Assembly (NCBI GenBank): GCA_947311845.1
Contig: CAMZMU010000081.1
Location: 4,401,534-4,465,533, forward strand
Direction of reading: 5' to 3'
Length of the DNA: 64,000 nt
Origin: Poa pratensis
Taxonomy: Eukaryota > Streptophyta > Magnoliopsida > Poales > Poaceae
The stretch's first letter is position 1; every line of letters starts with the position of its first letter. Positions 24,117-35,393 of the stretch are shown here, piece after piece. The translations under genes were made by a program, and so were the position numbers. The notes beneath the pieces were generated by a model. That model had not been told where the DNA came from and ran no database searches. It saw only the letters and a list, made by a program, of their open reading frames with translations.

Positions 24117-25203
24117 TTTTTTTTTTTTTTTGAACAAGGGGAGGGATCCCGAAGGATCCCGACTGCATTAGTCGGTGGGAATACATCTAACAACAAGGAC
24201 CACAAAGTAAAACAAAATTACAACCAAGCCCTTCACTTTAGTAGAAAGGACCTTAACCAAATGAAAGAAACGCAATTAGGTCCTTCTCCACCAGAAGTAC
24301 AGCTCGACATGACAGCCGTCGGCGCCGTTGCCGGGGACGGAACCACTTGGAGACGACACGACGAAGGGAGCCGTCGTGGAACTGAAGAGGGGCCTCCGCA
24401 ACGGCACGCCGGCCTGGAGGTTGAAGGCGCCTTGGCACAAACAGCACCACAGCTCGGAGTGGCCCCATCGGCCAAAGATAACGACGGCACAAATTCGCCG
24501 CCATTGATGAACTCCGAAGTTTGCAGCCAGAAGAATTCCCCAAGAAGCTGTGGATCCAAGACTCCAGTCATCTTCCCCGCTACCTCCGCGCCATAGAAGA
24601 GCAGCCGTCTTCGATCCAGGAGCTCCCACACAAAACGGACGATTATTAGAACAGCGGCGGTTGATACCTGACGCCGAGAACCTCCTCCATGGAGCTCTAG
24701 CTAACGGCAGGTTCTTCCACTCCAGCTGCGCGTCCGCCTCCCCGCCAGGATAGCCGCTGCGCTCCAACTGCCGTGTGCCCCTCTTCTTTTCCCCCTCGCC
24801 ACCGAGGCCGGCCAGGAGAAGGAGAGCGATCCACGAAACTTGGAAGCGAAGGCGCTAATTGAAGAAAGCTGCTGTCAATTCGCCTCCGCGTTTCCTCCAC
24901 CTTGGAAGCTTGACGGAGCGCAGATCGATAGCGAGCTCGACATCGCGCCCGAGCGTCGGAGCTACAGCCCTCCGGGGAAGAAAAGACGGGCCATCCGCCA
25001 CAGAGAACACAGCAAAACCAAAACTACAAGCTAATCTACCTATATACAAGGCGGGCCGGCACCCTAAGTCATCTCTGCACCAGCCGGCGCGAGCGCCGAC
25101 GGCGAGAGCGGCCGGATCTAGGCGTCGGTGGCGGTTGACTCTCAAGAGCGGAGAAGGAGAGGAGAGTACAATAACAAAAGAACTTTTTCTTCTAGTCTTT
25201 TCC
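24117..25203 (-). mobile_element. Polyadenylated retro-insertion (LINE-mobilised) with 11 bp target duplication
   Basis: On the plus strand a run of 15 T (24117-24131) follows TGGTTTTTCAC (24106-24116). The same 11 bases recur at 25204-25214, bracketing 1087 bp. This is the structure of a minus-strand insertion with a poly(A) tail made by target-primed reverse transcription. The body is GC-rich in its 5' two thirds. It has a 163-codon minus frame (24767-24276) with no recognised domain, then a 3' leader-like segment with a short CCTTCGGGATCC repeat before the tail. It may be a truncated LINE, a non-autonomous LINE relative or a retrocopy of a host transcript. Confidence 0.65.
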
Positions 25204-25214
25204 TGGTTTTTCAC

Positions 25215-26849
25215 GTCCTGTCTTTTCAATCAGAGCCGAGAGACTTGTGTTCATCAGTGACCACACTGTGTTGCGGATACGGCCGCTTACTCGTGTACAG
25301 TAAGGGACATAGCAAGCTTCCCACGGCGATAACCTAGCTACCACCTGCCGTGACAACCTACAATGGATTATAGTGAAAACTGGCTATGCGACTACAGAAA
25401 AATATAGAATGGTCGATCGGAGCGGCGAGGTCAAAGGAAGCCATGCTGTGTAGAAGTGCTGAACACCAACCCATATGCCTGGCGTTTGGTCGCTTTCATC
25501 ATCTTGGTCTTGGCATGTGTAATGCAAACGCGACCATATTTGAGAGCCATCGTGTTCTGTTTCCCCCCTCTCTGCCCCACCTAGTTTGGAACAGAATCGC
25601 GAATTCTTTTTCAAAGGTTAAGAGCAACCAGAGCTGGACACCTAACCAGAGCAGGGGATTGGAGATAGGAGAGATCGAATTTTTATTTCTCAAAATCAAT
25701 TTGGCATCGGATCATGTAGCTGTGCTGTTCCCTCTTTTTTTTTTTTTTTTTGGCTTTTGCACGACCTTCACAACGTGGAAAACCGGTGCCAAAAGCCAAA
25801 TTTACTATTGGACACATTTATTTGGCATACACTATGGCTGCCCTAATATGTAGATTTATCCATATCTTAAATGATAGATTTATAATGCTTTGAACTGTCT
25901 CCAGACCTATGCAAAAGTCAGGGTTTGCTTATAACTTATGTATTTGTTCTTTCTTTTTTCTAAGCATACAATTTTTTAATCACTAGATGCAGATATCGAC
26001 AGTATCATGTTTATATTCCTCTAACTAATGAACGTGCATATCTTCTTATTTCAAGAATGTCCCGAAGGGCAAGGAGTTCTTGCAATGCATTATAAAAAAT
26101 AAATAAAAGTGTTCAGACAAATAGCAAAACCAGACGAAAACTATATAAGGGACTCAACAACCAAGTTTCTAGCAAAGCTGGTCCATCGAACCAAGGCAAC
26201 ACAAACACCACAAACTTAACTCTCACCTACACATAGACTGCACAACTGTCGTTACCTTTGGCCCATCGAATCCGTGACGCCACGCCTCTTGATCCGTTGC
26301 ACCGTGAACCTCAAAAGAACACTGGAATTGTTTATCTCTAAAATGTCACAATAACATGCAACATCAAGAGTTATACGCACCCAGGGTCTTTAAAGTTATC
26401 CTACATGAGCACGTTGGCAACATAGTCAAAATTTGTAATTGAGTTGTGAAAATGTTGCACGTTTGTCAAATAGAATTTGTGCTCAGAGTCCACCCACACT
26501 TCCATGACAGCTTTAGTCTGGGCTTACCCTATGTTCAGAAAGATTCAGTAACATTCGATCAATTATTTATAAATATTTAGTATATTCAAGATAATATTAT
26601 AGTAAATATTCAAGAAATAAGAAATTATTGAGTAGTATTGGAGAAAATATTTAAGCAAATAATATATCCATTATTCAAGCAAGAAATCGTGTAAATATTC
26701 GATAAAGTATTCACTAATATTGTGGAAAATATGCTAGCAACAATTCAGTAATATTGTACCGACTAATCTACAAAATTATGTACAAATATTCAGTGCCATG
26801 CATACATTTTAGTTCTCACCCATAATTTTGAAAGATGGTGTGCATTTAT
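25215..26849. other. Intergenic DNA, no recognised gene
   Basis: AT-rich, with a poly-T run near 25735 and degenerate AATATTCA-type repeats at 26560-26780. The longest frame (155 codons, plus, 25386-25850) has no domain and includes the poly-T run, so it is not considered coding. Confidence 0.4.
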
Positions 26850-27960
26850 GATATTAAGATACTTTTCAGAGTGTTAAGGAACCACTTCCAACTAGAGTAA
26901 TACTCCACATCCACCACGGCCATGGCCAAAGGACATATGCAAATCATTTATATCAATCCCTACTAGTATGAGATGTTGTACACAATATTTGTTTTTTATA
27001 TGTGTAACATCAAAGCAAATTACTGGTCTACAACCCTTCAAAAAACATCTTTTACAAGCAGCCAGAGGAAAATGGCATGTGCTCAAAATTCCATGGTTCT
27101 TCTTTTTTGCTGACGAATGCAGTCAGCGCTGCAATCTATTGATTAGAAGAAGAGAGACATACAAGTTCCTATAGCCCCACCCCCACATACTAGGGTTTTG
27201 GCATAAACAGCCCTAGCTAATACAACAAGATTTAGACAGCAGTCTCGCGTCTATAACCACTAGGCCACAAAGGAGATTTCTTCCTGCATTTGCCCATTAT
27301 GCGGCAAGCACGACAGCTTTTCGGAAACATCTTAATCGTTGGACGATGAGTTTTTGGATAAGCTGTTGTTTCTTTCTTTCCAAACCATCCACCAGGTAAA
27401 CGTGATTGCCAAATTGTACCTCCTAACATTTTGTTTGTACCACGCAACAGTCATGGTCGTCCACCAGTCGGACAGAGTTGTCAACGAGGTGAGCGGCACA
27501 GTTGTTGGGATCAATAGTTTGTGAGCCACCCTCTGCCACACTTCACCAGGTTTCCCTATTATCCTTACATAGAAAGATGTACCAGGATTTTCATTCCTCA
27601 ACTCCTCTCCATTGTCCAATATATAGCAGGTGGTATTGCATATTCTCATCACCATGAATCACCTCTAGAGTAGCATACTTAGCTCTTGCAAGCTTAAATC
27701 TATTGGGCATCATGTTCAGTTCTTTTCGACTTATCTTACCAAATGATTTTGGTGACACACTCTTATTGTCTTTGACTTGTTGACAAATAAAAATACACCA
27801 TCTCCTTCACTTGCAAAACCTTCTCATAAGAATGTTCAAGAACATACTCCTTAACCACGAACATAGTTTTCCTATTGTTCATAGAAGCTACAAGTTTCTT
27901 CTACACAATGTGCTTCTACTCTCTTGTTGATGTTCCTCCTCTTCTTAATCCCCAGCCCTT
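26850..27960 (-). pseudogene. Decayed Mutator-like (MULE) transposase
   Basis: Minus-strand segments in correct order: a MuDR N-terminal zinc-binding-like part (VEAHCVEETCSFYE, then MFVVKEYVLEHSY, about 27950-27790), FKLARAKYATLEVIHGDENM (about 27710), GEELRNENPGTSFYVRI (about 27610-27560), CKRCFLKGCRPVICFD (27064-27000), and EYYSSWKWFLNTLKSI (about 26910-26860). These match the MULE transposase core order (NPGS, GCRPxIGLD, SWxWFL). They lie in different frames with stops, and a LINE piece interrupts the region. The conserved GCRPVICFD contains the first catalytic Asp. Confidence 0.75.
27240..27540 (-). pseudogene. LINE reverse-transcriptase zinc-binding (zf-RVT) C-terminal fragment inside the MULE
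   Basis: The minus frame 27655-27332 passes from MULE sequence into VWQRVAHKLL...LSDWWTTM...ITFTWWMVWKERNN. The WWMVWKERNN motif is characteristic of the C-terminal region after the zf-RVT domain of plant LINE polyproteins. It replaces ~490 bp between MULE motifs, so it is either an insertion or a fusion made by repair. Confidence 0.6.
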
Positions 27961-27984
27961 TTTCGTAAACTACTTCCCTAATAA

Positions 27985-28030
27985 CTAGTAATTGATCACG
28001 TGCACATGCACGTAATAAGAAGTGGGTGAG
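27985..28030 (-). mobile_element. Candidate Helitron 3' end (minus strand)
   Basis: Minus strand reads ACGTGCATGTGCACGTGATC then AATTA CTAG|T, close to the 3' end of the Helitron at 23744 (palindromic GTGCAC core, ATTACTAG|T). The other end was not located. Confidence 0.35.
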
Positions 28031-28989
28031 CATAAAATTAGATAAATTATAAAGTTGGAGTTGCATGCATATACTATTAAAAAAACTGAAATGCATATGC
28101 AGTGTATTACAATTAGATAGATGATGTGTTCTCAAAGTAAATCGATTCAAGCATAAGCTACTCTAACATGTTGCATCTTGGTCTCAATATTGTATCTATT
28201 GCCCTGGAATGCAGCATAAATAGTGTTACCTTGTTACAGCCTAATGCATAAATAGTAGTACACACCACATACTCTTGCTCTCTCTCACAAATGATGATCA
28301 TACCTTGTTAAACCCGAATGCACTTTGTTCTCTCCCATGAACAAAATCAACAAGAAACCTAAGGCGCATCCAAATTCTCCTCCACGCTCGTACTATTGCA
28401 ACTTTGATGTCTATACAATTGGAAATGGCAAGTCTTGTACAGAAAGCGTATACTCATCACGGGGATGGCGATTTGGCGCCCGAGCGCAAATGGACCCGAC
28501 ATCTCGATCGTGTAGTTACGTTGGGATTCGGTATCTGAACGTTGTCCGCATGCGGGTTGCCTTGGTAAAAAATTGTGAAGGCACGGTGAATATGGACCAC
28601 CCACGTCGGCTGTGGACCCAGTTTGTGACGGGTGCTCGGACGGATGGTAACGACGTTAAAAAGGAATTTCTAGTCCCTCGGGGACTGGTCCGTGGAAAAG
28701 TCAAACCTCCCGCACGAACGCCGCGAGGGGATTGATGAATGGCAGCTGCTACGACCAGTCAACACATCATGATTCTCCACAATTAGCAAACGCGACATTA
28801 ACATTTAGGCTCACACAGGGTTACAGAGTATATACGGGCGTTGGTTTATGCCACTGACACGGCGGCAAACTGGGATACGTAGGGATTATTTTTATCGCTA
28901 ATTAAGTGATCGCACTAGCCTAATGACTCCTTAGTTTTTTTTTACCCGAACAGCACAGTGAGCACAGCATCAAGGAGAAGAGAACTGTC

Positions 28990-29006
28990 CATTCGCAAAA
29001 AAAAAA
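28990..29006 (+). mobile_element. 17 bp LINE-tail micro-insertion with 16 bp target duplication
   Basis: CATTCGCAAAAAAAAAA is flanked on both sides by GGAGAAGAGAACTGTC (28974-28989 and 29007-29022). The insert resembles the extreme 3' end of the LINE family at 32395-32435 (CATTTCGAAAAAA). It is interpreted as an almost completely 5'-truncated retroinsertion; a repair-mediated duplication with filler is the alternative. Confidence 0.55.
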
Positions 29007-29664
29007 GGAGAAGAGAACTGTCGCGAGCAAACTGAAAAAGGAGACAACGAGACTAATCCTGGCGATTTCAGGGGCGCAGTGCAAGGCGAGCACCCTGCAA
29101 TTGAGTTCATGTTCAACATATGTGTTCCGTGGGCGACTGATGGGCTGTCTCCTTGGCCACCGTCGTCCTGAAGTCCAGGTACAGCAGCGACGGTCGCATT
29201 CGTCGCAACTGCCATGGGCTACGCGGGAGCTGTAGTATGAGCAACAACGGCGAATGGATCCGCAGAAACTTGTGGCAGTGTGACGGCGCCAGGAGCAGCA
29301 GCTGCAACATCTGGGAGATGCAGGACCTGCTTTGTGGAGGAGGTGCCTTGTGATTTGTGAAGACGCAGCAGAGGACTACATATCGTGTGTGAGGCTAGGG
29401 TCAAAGTACGGATCTGTGCTCAGCAGCTCAGGGATGTGCTCCCGGGACGTAGACGAAAGGTTGAAGAAGGGTGGGGAATAGATCTAGTTCTCCAAATAAA
29501 TGAGGCAGGTGACCGTGTGTCGGTGTCTCACGGCGTTGCTTGATCCCGTTTGGACTGTCGTCTATGTGGTCATTTAATAGCTGGACCCCTGTGGGGCATG
29601 GGTCTGCATTTACCGTGGTAAGAATTCTCTGCACAGGGGGCTAGAACCAGATCTCGATGGAAAT

Positions 29665-29842
29665 CAGGGGCGGACCCAAGTAGAGGCTTGTGGGGGCCTA
29701 GGCCCCCACTCAAAATTGAAAATTTGCAAAGGATCCATGTGTATTTTCAAAGAAAAACACTTTCAAATTTGAAGTTCCTTCAAGAAATGCCCCCACTCTA
29801 AAATTTTGCCCCCACTTGAAAAACTTTCTGGGTCTGCCCCTG
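29665..29842. mobile_element. hAT-type MITE (178 bp) with perfect 8 bp target duplication
   Basis: Ends CAGGGGCGGACCCA and TGGGTCTGCCCCTG form a terminal inverted repeat with one mismatch. Flanks are ATGGAAAT at 29657-29664 and 29843-29850. An 8 bp duplication and a CAGGGGC terminus are typical of hAT elements. Confidence 0.9.
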
Positions 29843-29925
29843 ATGGAAATAAAGGTACAGGATATCGAGTCCATCTGAGCTCGGGCACCAAATTGGATTT
29901 CCGTACTCATGACTTGCTATAATAG

Positions 29926-30649
29926 GAGTTTTGTATCTTGACAATGTCCTTTCTGATGTCCCTTTTGAGAGTAAAAATGAGCAATTACATATGCAAGTAA
30001 ACCTGTGAAAAATAAGTTGAAATATTCTTTCAAATTCGGAAGATAAAGTCACTTATATCAAGTCTTGATGGTACGCTTGTGTTACCACTGAATTTCCGTT
30101 GGATAGCATTCCTCGCTGATTAAAAGGGTCAAGATTCCGTGCAATCAAACTTTGTTACTGTGAACTGATAGAGAGAAATCAGATTATAAACCAGAAATCA
30201 GTAATCAAATGAGAGAATAGTAGGTGTGTCCCCAAATCATTCCCAAGCTTTGTGTTTTGCATATGTCCATTTAGGAAACCCTCTTGTTTGTCATTACTTG
30301 CTTGACTTTGCTTCAATCTGTCGGCAAAACATTTTATGTTGTCATAATTATTACTAATGCCTCCTCTCCAGCCCGCTATAATTTTTTTCCTGAAATTAAC
30401 AGTGCTATATATGGATAATAACCTCTGCACTTACACCTGCATAGCAGAACGATCCAAGTTATCCAGCTGCATGTTAGAGATGATTGAGAATGCACCTAAA
30501 GCTCCGTGCTTGCATCTTCAAATGTCAATGCCTAGAGAGTTCGACTCTTGCCAACCGAAAGGGACTTGTTAATTTGTTTTGCAATCCACTCCATCAAACA
30601 AACTGGCATAAATGGCTTCCGTCAGAGCATCTCCCCTGTATCACTTGCC
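29926..30649. other. Intergenic DNA, nothing recognised
   Basis: Only short frames and no visible repeats or elements. Confidence 0.4.
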
Positions 30650-31452
30650 TACAATATCCGAAAAGAGGTAGGTGCGTAGGATTTTCAAAGGATTTGGTAG
30701 GATTGAAATCCTATAGGATTTTTTCCTTCGACAGTCGTTTGATTCATAGGATCACATCCCATAGGAAAAATTCCTATAGGAATCTTGTAGTGCAAACTTC
30801 ATAGGAAAATAACATGTGGTTAGACCTCATGGAAAATTTTCGGGCATGTTTGATTCACAGGAAAAATGGAGGAAAAGTGAAGGAATACTGTTCATGGAGG
30901 AATATTTCCTATCTCACCATTTGAAACGCAGGAATCGCCACAGGAAGTTTCCAGGACAGGAACTCGTTTCCTTTGGTTTTGCAGGAAAATCACAGGATTC
31001 CAAACATTCAGTCCAATCTCATTTTTTTTGCTCGTCTCGTAAGACCGAGGCACATTTAGCACTCGCTCGTATGGATGCATGCATGTGCTAGTTAATAGCA
31101 TTTACATGTTGTTTCTATGACAAGTGGGGCTGAGCTTTAATGGATAGTGTCTTTGACTATGCTTTGATTAGTATCAGGATTCCTATGTTTTCACAATTCC
31201 TGTGTTCCAAACGCACACAATTGAATTTCCCCCCTGTGTTTTCAGTTCCTCAGTTTTGCACATGGATTCCTATCCTATTCCTATGGTTTTCCAATTCCCA
31301 TGATTTTCCTATCCTACGTTTCAAACAGGGCCTTCTTCACCCAATCAAAGGAACTTTCTCTTTCCATAGGATTCAATTAGACATGTCATTCCATTCCTAT
31401 GAATTTCCTATTCCTACGGTTTTCCTATCCTACAAATCAAAGGAGCCCTAAG
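30650..31452. mobile_element. Nest of Tourist/Harbinger-like MITE remnants with CCTATAGGA-type palindromic content
   Basis: Dense in ATAGGA and its complement TCCTAT. An inner unit runs from GGGCATGTTTGATTCACAGG (about 30844) to TTTCAAACAGGGCC (about 31332). An outer right end reads CAAATCAAAGGAGCCC|TAA at 31449, and several GTTTGATTCATAGGA starts occur near 30733. This pattern matches grass MITEs whose ends read GG(G/C)xxxGTTTGATTCATAGG. Exact boundaries are not resolved. Confidence 0.55.
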
Positions 31453-32377
31453 AGATGTAAATCAAAAAGCACTTCATGGCTGCTAACGTCGTATGATGTG
31501 CCATCGGCCAAATCTCTGGCGTAATCTCCGGATCTGAGGACATGACTAATCAAAAGCCTAATAATCCGTATCTAACAAAAATTTATGTATGTGTACCTGG
31601 CTCCGACTGCGCAAGGCAAGCACGCTGCACTGGTAGCCAACGTCGACGATCGATCATATGCACATGAGTTCATTACTTTGCTGGGTGTAGTGGAGATCGG
31701 AAGTTCAGAACGCGCGCGCGCCGGCGGTACGGTGGTGCGGACTGGTGATCGGAAACACGTTGGCGGCGATCTCCGGTCGGTGCTGTCGGGTCAGTATCCG
31801 ATGAAGTTCTCAGACGTCTTTGGCGGTCTGCTTCGGCGAGATCTCAGACTGGTGACGGTTGTGAGGACGGTGGGCAAACACAGTATTAGGGAAGCAAGCG
31901 TGATTAGGGGCGTGGATGCGGCTGTTTTCTGCGGGGTGCACAACATACATCATTGGAGCCACCTGGGACGTCGGATATAGATGTATCAACGGTGGAAACT
32001 GCTCGGATACACTCTGGCTCTTTTTATATTAGTGGTGATGCATTCCTGAGCTCTTCCATATTAAAAAAAATGTCATGTTCTTCTGAAGATGGGGTTTTCC
32101 ATGTTCGCATCAGGTTTGAACACTCTGGGCTTGATGGTGCCAAGCAAGTCATTTCCTACACAAGATGGTTGTAAATATTCATCTTATTGTACAACATCAT
32201 CGGGTCGTACCTGGTAGTTTGGTTTTCCCCATTATTTCATCATCCACATCATCATCAACTTTCTTCTCATGTGCATTGTCATCTCCATCAACATCAGAAT
32301 GTGCCTCCGTTATTGAATTACATAATCATTATCTATTATATAAGAATCTGCTGTGTCATGTACATCTTCATCAATGC
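31453..32377. other. Intergenic DNA with an unrecognised 131-codon frame
   Basis: Plus frame 31585-31977 is moderately GC-rich but has no recognised domain and no splice or promoter context that I can support. CATCATC simple repeats occur at about 32240-32270. Confidence 0.3.
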
Positions 32378-32394
32378 ATGATTCTTCTTGTCCA

Positions 32395-32435
32395 ATGCAG
32401 AGAGGCTGGGGGGTACACCCTCCATTTCGAAAAAA
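32395..32435 (+). mobile_element. 41 bp LINE 3'-end insertion with 17 bp target duplication
   Basis: The insert ATGCAGAGAGGCTGGGG... ends in CATTTCGAAAAAA. It is flanked by ATGATTCTTCTTGTCCA (32378-32394) and ATGATTCTTCATGTCCA (32436-32452), 16 of 17 identical. The tail matches the LINE 3' ends at 21.9 and 38.4 kb. Confidence 0.75.
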
Positions 32436-32452
32436 ATGATTCTTCATGTCCA

Positions 32453-34221
32453 TCTTCATTGCCATCAGCTAATCTACTTCTCAAATTCTTAGAACACTGT
32501 CTACTCTCTGTTTTTTCATTGGAGAAACAATGAAAGTTGGGAATTTTATGAATGCTTGATACAAGTACGTCATCCGGCAGCTTGATCAACATACAATCTC
32601 ACGTTTTTGAAATAAACAGATGTTGCAGCCATTTTTCTTGCATCCTTTAAAAAAATCATTGTTCTCAAACAATCTGCTAGACCATGCGAGATAGTTCAAG
32701 TAAATAATCATGCTCTAACCATACTTTTTGGTAACCTAGATCATTGAGAATGTAGTCGATAACATTCTGAGATCATGTTTTGTGTTACATTCAAAGCAGA
32801 GGGACCGCCTCGACGCTGCCCAGAAAGGTCATCACCATCCTCTGCAACCGCTCCCTCCAGACGCCTATGAGCTCTTGCTGCAGTTCCTCCAAACAACGGT
32901 CGAAATTACCAATTCACCATGGATGTGCTTCTCGCTTGTTGTACGACTGGTCGGGGACATGGTATTTGGAAGGATATAATTGGAAGGTGCAAAAAGAAAA
33001 CTCAACCGGCAGTCGGATGCCTAACAGTGGCATGTCAGCGCCTAACGTCCGTCGTGCCGAAATGGTGAACATGCAACATGCCGGCAACTTTGTGACCAAT
33101 TTAGTACAAACTTTTAGTACAGGACCAATGTGATTACACAAGACAACTTCATGGACCTTTGGTGCGTTTAACCCCCCGGATCAAATACTTCCTCTCCACA
33201 TCAATGTGTTTCGAGAGTTTGCGTTTTTTTTTTTGTTTGCGATTTTATAGATTGTGAATCTCAATACTAATATGTCTGCCTCTACGGAGTCCTGCCTTAA
33301 GTGGTTGTTTCCGGCGGGTCAATGTTAGGGGTGATTTAAGATTCGTGCCATGCAGGTACGCGATGCGGCCAGTCCACCAAATGGACCAAATTTGCATCCC
33401 TCGAGTCTTAATGGAACTTCCGCGGACAACCAAACACGCCCTAGTATGCCAGGCAGCACGGGATGCATTTGCTACATGCATGAGTACGTGCATTTTGAGG
33501 AAATGGCCGGCATCCAAAGAGAAAGCAAACAAAGGAGAAAAGGAACTCGTGACAATTGTCGAGTAAAAGTGCAGGAGATATAAGGCAAAAGTGACTAAAT
33601 GCGAGCATCTTGCAAGTCGCTGCCCGTGTGTGTCGAACTCGATCGTACTCGATCGGACAAATGTGTGAAGGAATAAAGCGTCCGGGTGGCCAAACCCTTT
33701 GAACTCGAGTCAGTTCTCCTGGCTGGACGTCAAATCCCCGAGAAGATGGCAGTCCAAGCCAAATATATCTAGCCATGGCGCCAATCGTTTTGCTTCATTC
33801 GACTTGGGAACGTTCGGGGTAAATCCTCAGCAAGTTAGGCGCCAATCCTCGGCAAGTCTGAAGTCTGAACAGCATTTGCTTGATTGTTTTGTTTCCGTGT
33901 GTGAGCAAGTTTTTCTGAAGGTTTGCAGTCCCCTAGCGGCCTAGACTCGATGTGAGCAAGGTTCTGCAGTGTGTAGAAATCATGTGCATGTCGAAAGAAA
34001 AGGATGGTTGGTCGATCTCCATTCTTTTTCTTGGAATGACTTCAATGGCGCCTTTCTTGTAGTTGTCCAATAGTAGGAGTATTTGTCTTTTGCAATGCAT
34101 ACTTTATCATCTTTTTGACATTCGGACTAACTTAACAAATAAAAAAGGACATCGTACACAGAAAATTCATAGGAAGTTTGCTCCATGCATTATCTAGATA
34201 GAGGCAATCAAGTACATGCAT
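32453..34221. other. Intergenic DNA, no recognised gene
   Basis: Includes a GTGTTTGGTTGTCCG-type MITE end (reverse strand, near 33443) without an identifiable partner, and a poly-T with a 7 bp flanking repeat GTTTGCG near 33219-33240. The 117-codon plus frame at 32780-33130 has no recognised domain. Confidence 0.35.
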
Positions 34222-34229
34222 GCCATGGG

Positions 34230-34892
34230 TAGGGCTGTCAACGAGCCGAGCTCGAGCAAATATAGCTATGCTCGGCTCGAGCTCGACTTTCATCACGAGC
34301 CAAGAAGAAAGCTTGAGCTCGGCTCGCGAGCCTAAAATCAAGCTTGAGCTCGACTTGCCGAACGCTCGCGAGCTCAGAAAGATCGTTAATTTGTTCATTA
34401 AAATATTTAAATTATTTGGCAGCGCGTCAGGTAAATGTACCGGTAAATGGCGCAACGAGCACCTATTTATAATCAGCAGTTGTACGTCCACTCTCCCTCT
34501 GCGATCGAGGTGGGACTAAAGAAGTGCAATCCATGTTTGCAGTAGATACACGTACTAGCAATGGGCCGTACCGGACAGTCAACAAAAAATTTGTCCCAAG
34601 AGATGGGCCTATGGGGAGGTTAATTGCAATGATACGTAGTTGGGCTGCAAGAATTTAAAAATGAGTGTCTACGTTCATATCTGCCCCTAATATTTCTGGG
34701 AAAAAAGATACACCATGCATTTGACGTGTATGAACGAGCTTTTACGAACTGTTCGAGCTTGAGCTCGTCTAGCTCGCGAGCCTCAGACCGGGCTTGAGTT
34801 TGGCTTGTTTAGCTCTCAGCCGAACTCGAGTCGAGCCTATAGCGAACCGAACTCGAACGGTTTGTCGAGCTCGAATATTTTTGACAGCCCTA
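34230..34892. mobile_element. hAT-type non-autonomous element (663 bp) with perfect 8 bp target duplication
   Basis: Termini TAGGGCTGTCAA and TTGACAGCCCTA are an exact inverted repeat. Flanks are GCCATGGG at 34222-34229 and 34893-34900. The subterminal regions are full of GAGCTCGAGC / GCTCGAGCTC-type palindromic repeats, as in hAT elements, where such repeats may bind transposase. The interior has no transposase frame. Confidence 0.92.
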
Positions 34893-35393
34893 GCCATGGG
34901 TACCGCACGAAATAACATGCGAGAACCCACACCGTGAAGAAGAGACGGTACCGCACGATGCACACCGTCGACGGGACAAGCTATCTGAATGAAACTCGGA
35001 GAAAATGACACCCAATATTACCAGTCTTGCACTGATACATTTATTTAAGCTAACATATCACTCAGGTCATCTATATATCGTTTTAAAGAAAGCAAAAATG
35101 CAGAACAAAGTTCCAAACAGATGTCGGGCAATCAACACAAGTAAGATTCAGATCTTAATTTGCATATACACAAATATTACAGTGGCCAACTGGACCGATC
35201 ACACACGCCTAGCTAGCTAATTAACTAACCCTTTAATCACCAGGAACTAATTAGTAGCATCCATGTAATTTATCCCAGTCTCTCTGTTTTTATACCCTTT
35301 CCAAAACTATGCCACTGACGCCAATGGCATGCACGGCCGCCGGCTAGCTGCACGTACGGCGTCCGTTCGATCCGAGCCTTGTCGCCGAGTGAT

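Larger units (their letters stand above)
28440..29925. repeat. Inverted repeat pair bracketing ~1.4 kb, possible DNA-transposon ends
   Basis: Plus 28446-28500 (ACTCATCACGG... GATTTGGCGCCCGAGCGCAA) is repeated in inverted orientation at about 29925-29870 (AATTTGGTGCCCGAGCTCAG), about 75% alike over ~50 bp by eye. The intervening DNA includes a 136-codon plus frame (28325-28732) that overlaps the left repeat and has no recognised domain. No target duplication was identified. Confidence 0.35.

Noticed and set aside
25386..25850. 155-codon plus-strand ORF
   Set aside because: Runs through a poly-T tract (poly-Phe) and has no domain or splice context.
28325..28732. 136-codon plus-strand ORF as a gene
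   Set aside because: Its middle is the left member of an inverted repeat pair and no protein family was recognised. Kept only as content of a possible transposon.
31585..31977. 131-codon ORF as a gene
   Set aside because: No recognisable domain, no supporting promoter or splice signals.
33219..33240. Poly-T flanked by GTTTGCG as another LINE micro-insertion
   Set aside because: The 7 bp repeat is too short to distinguish from chance.
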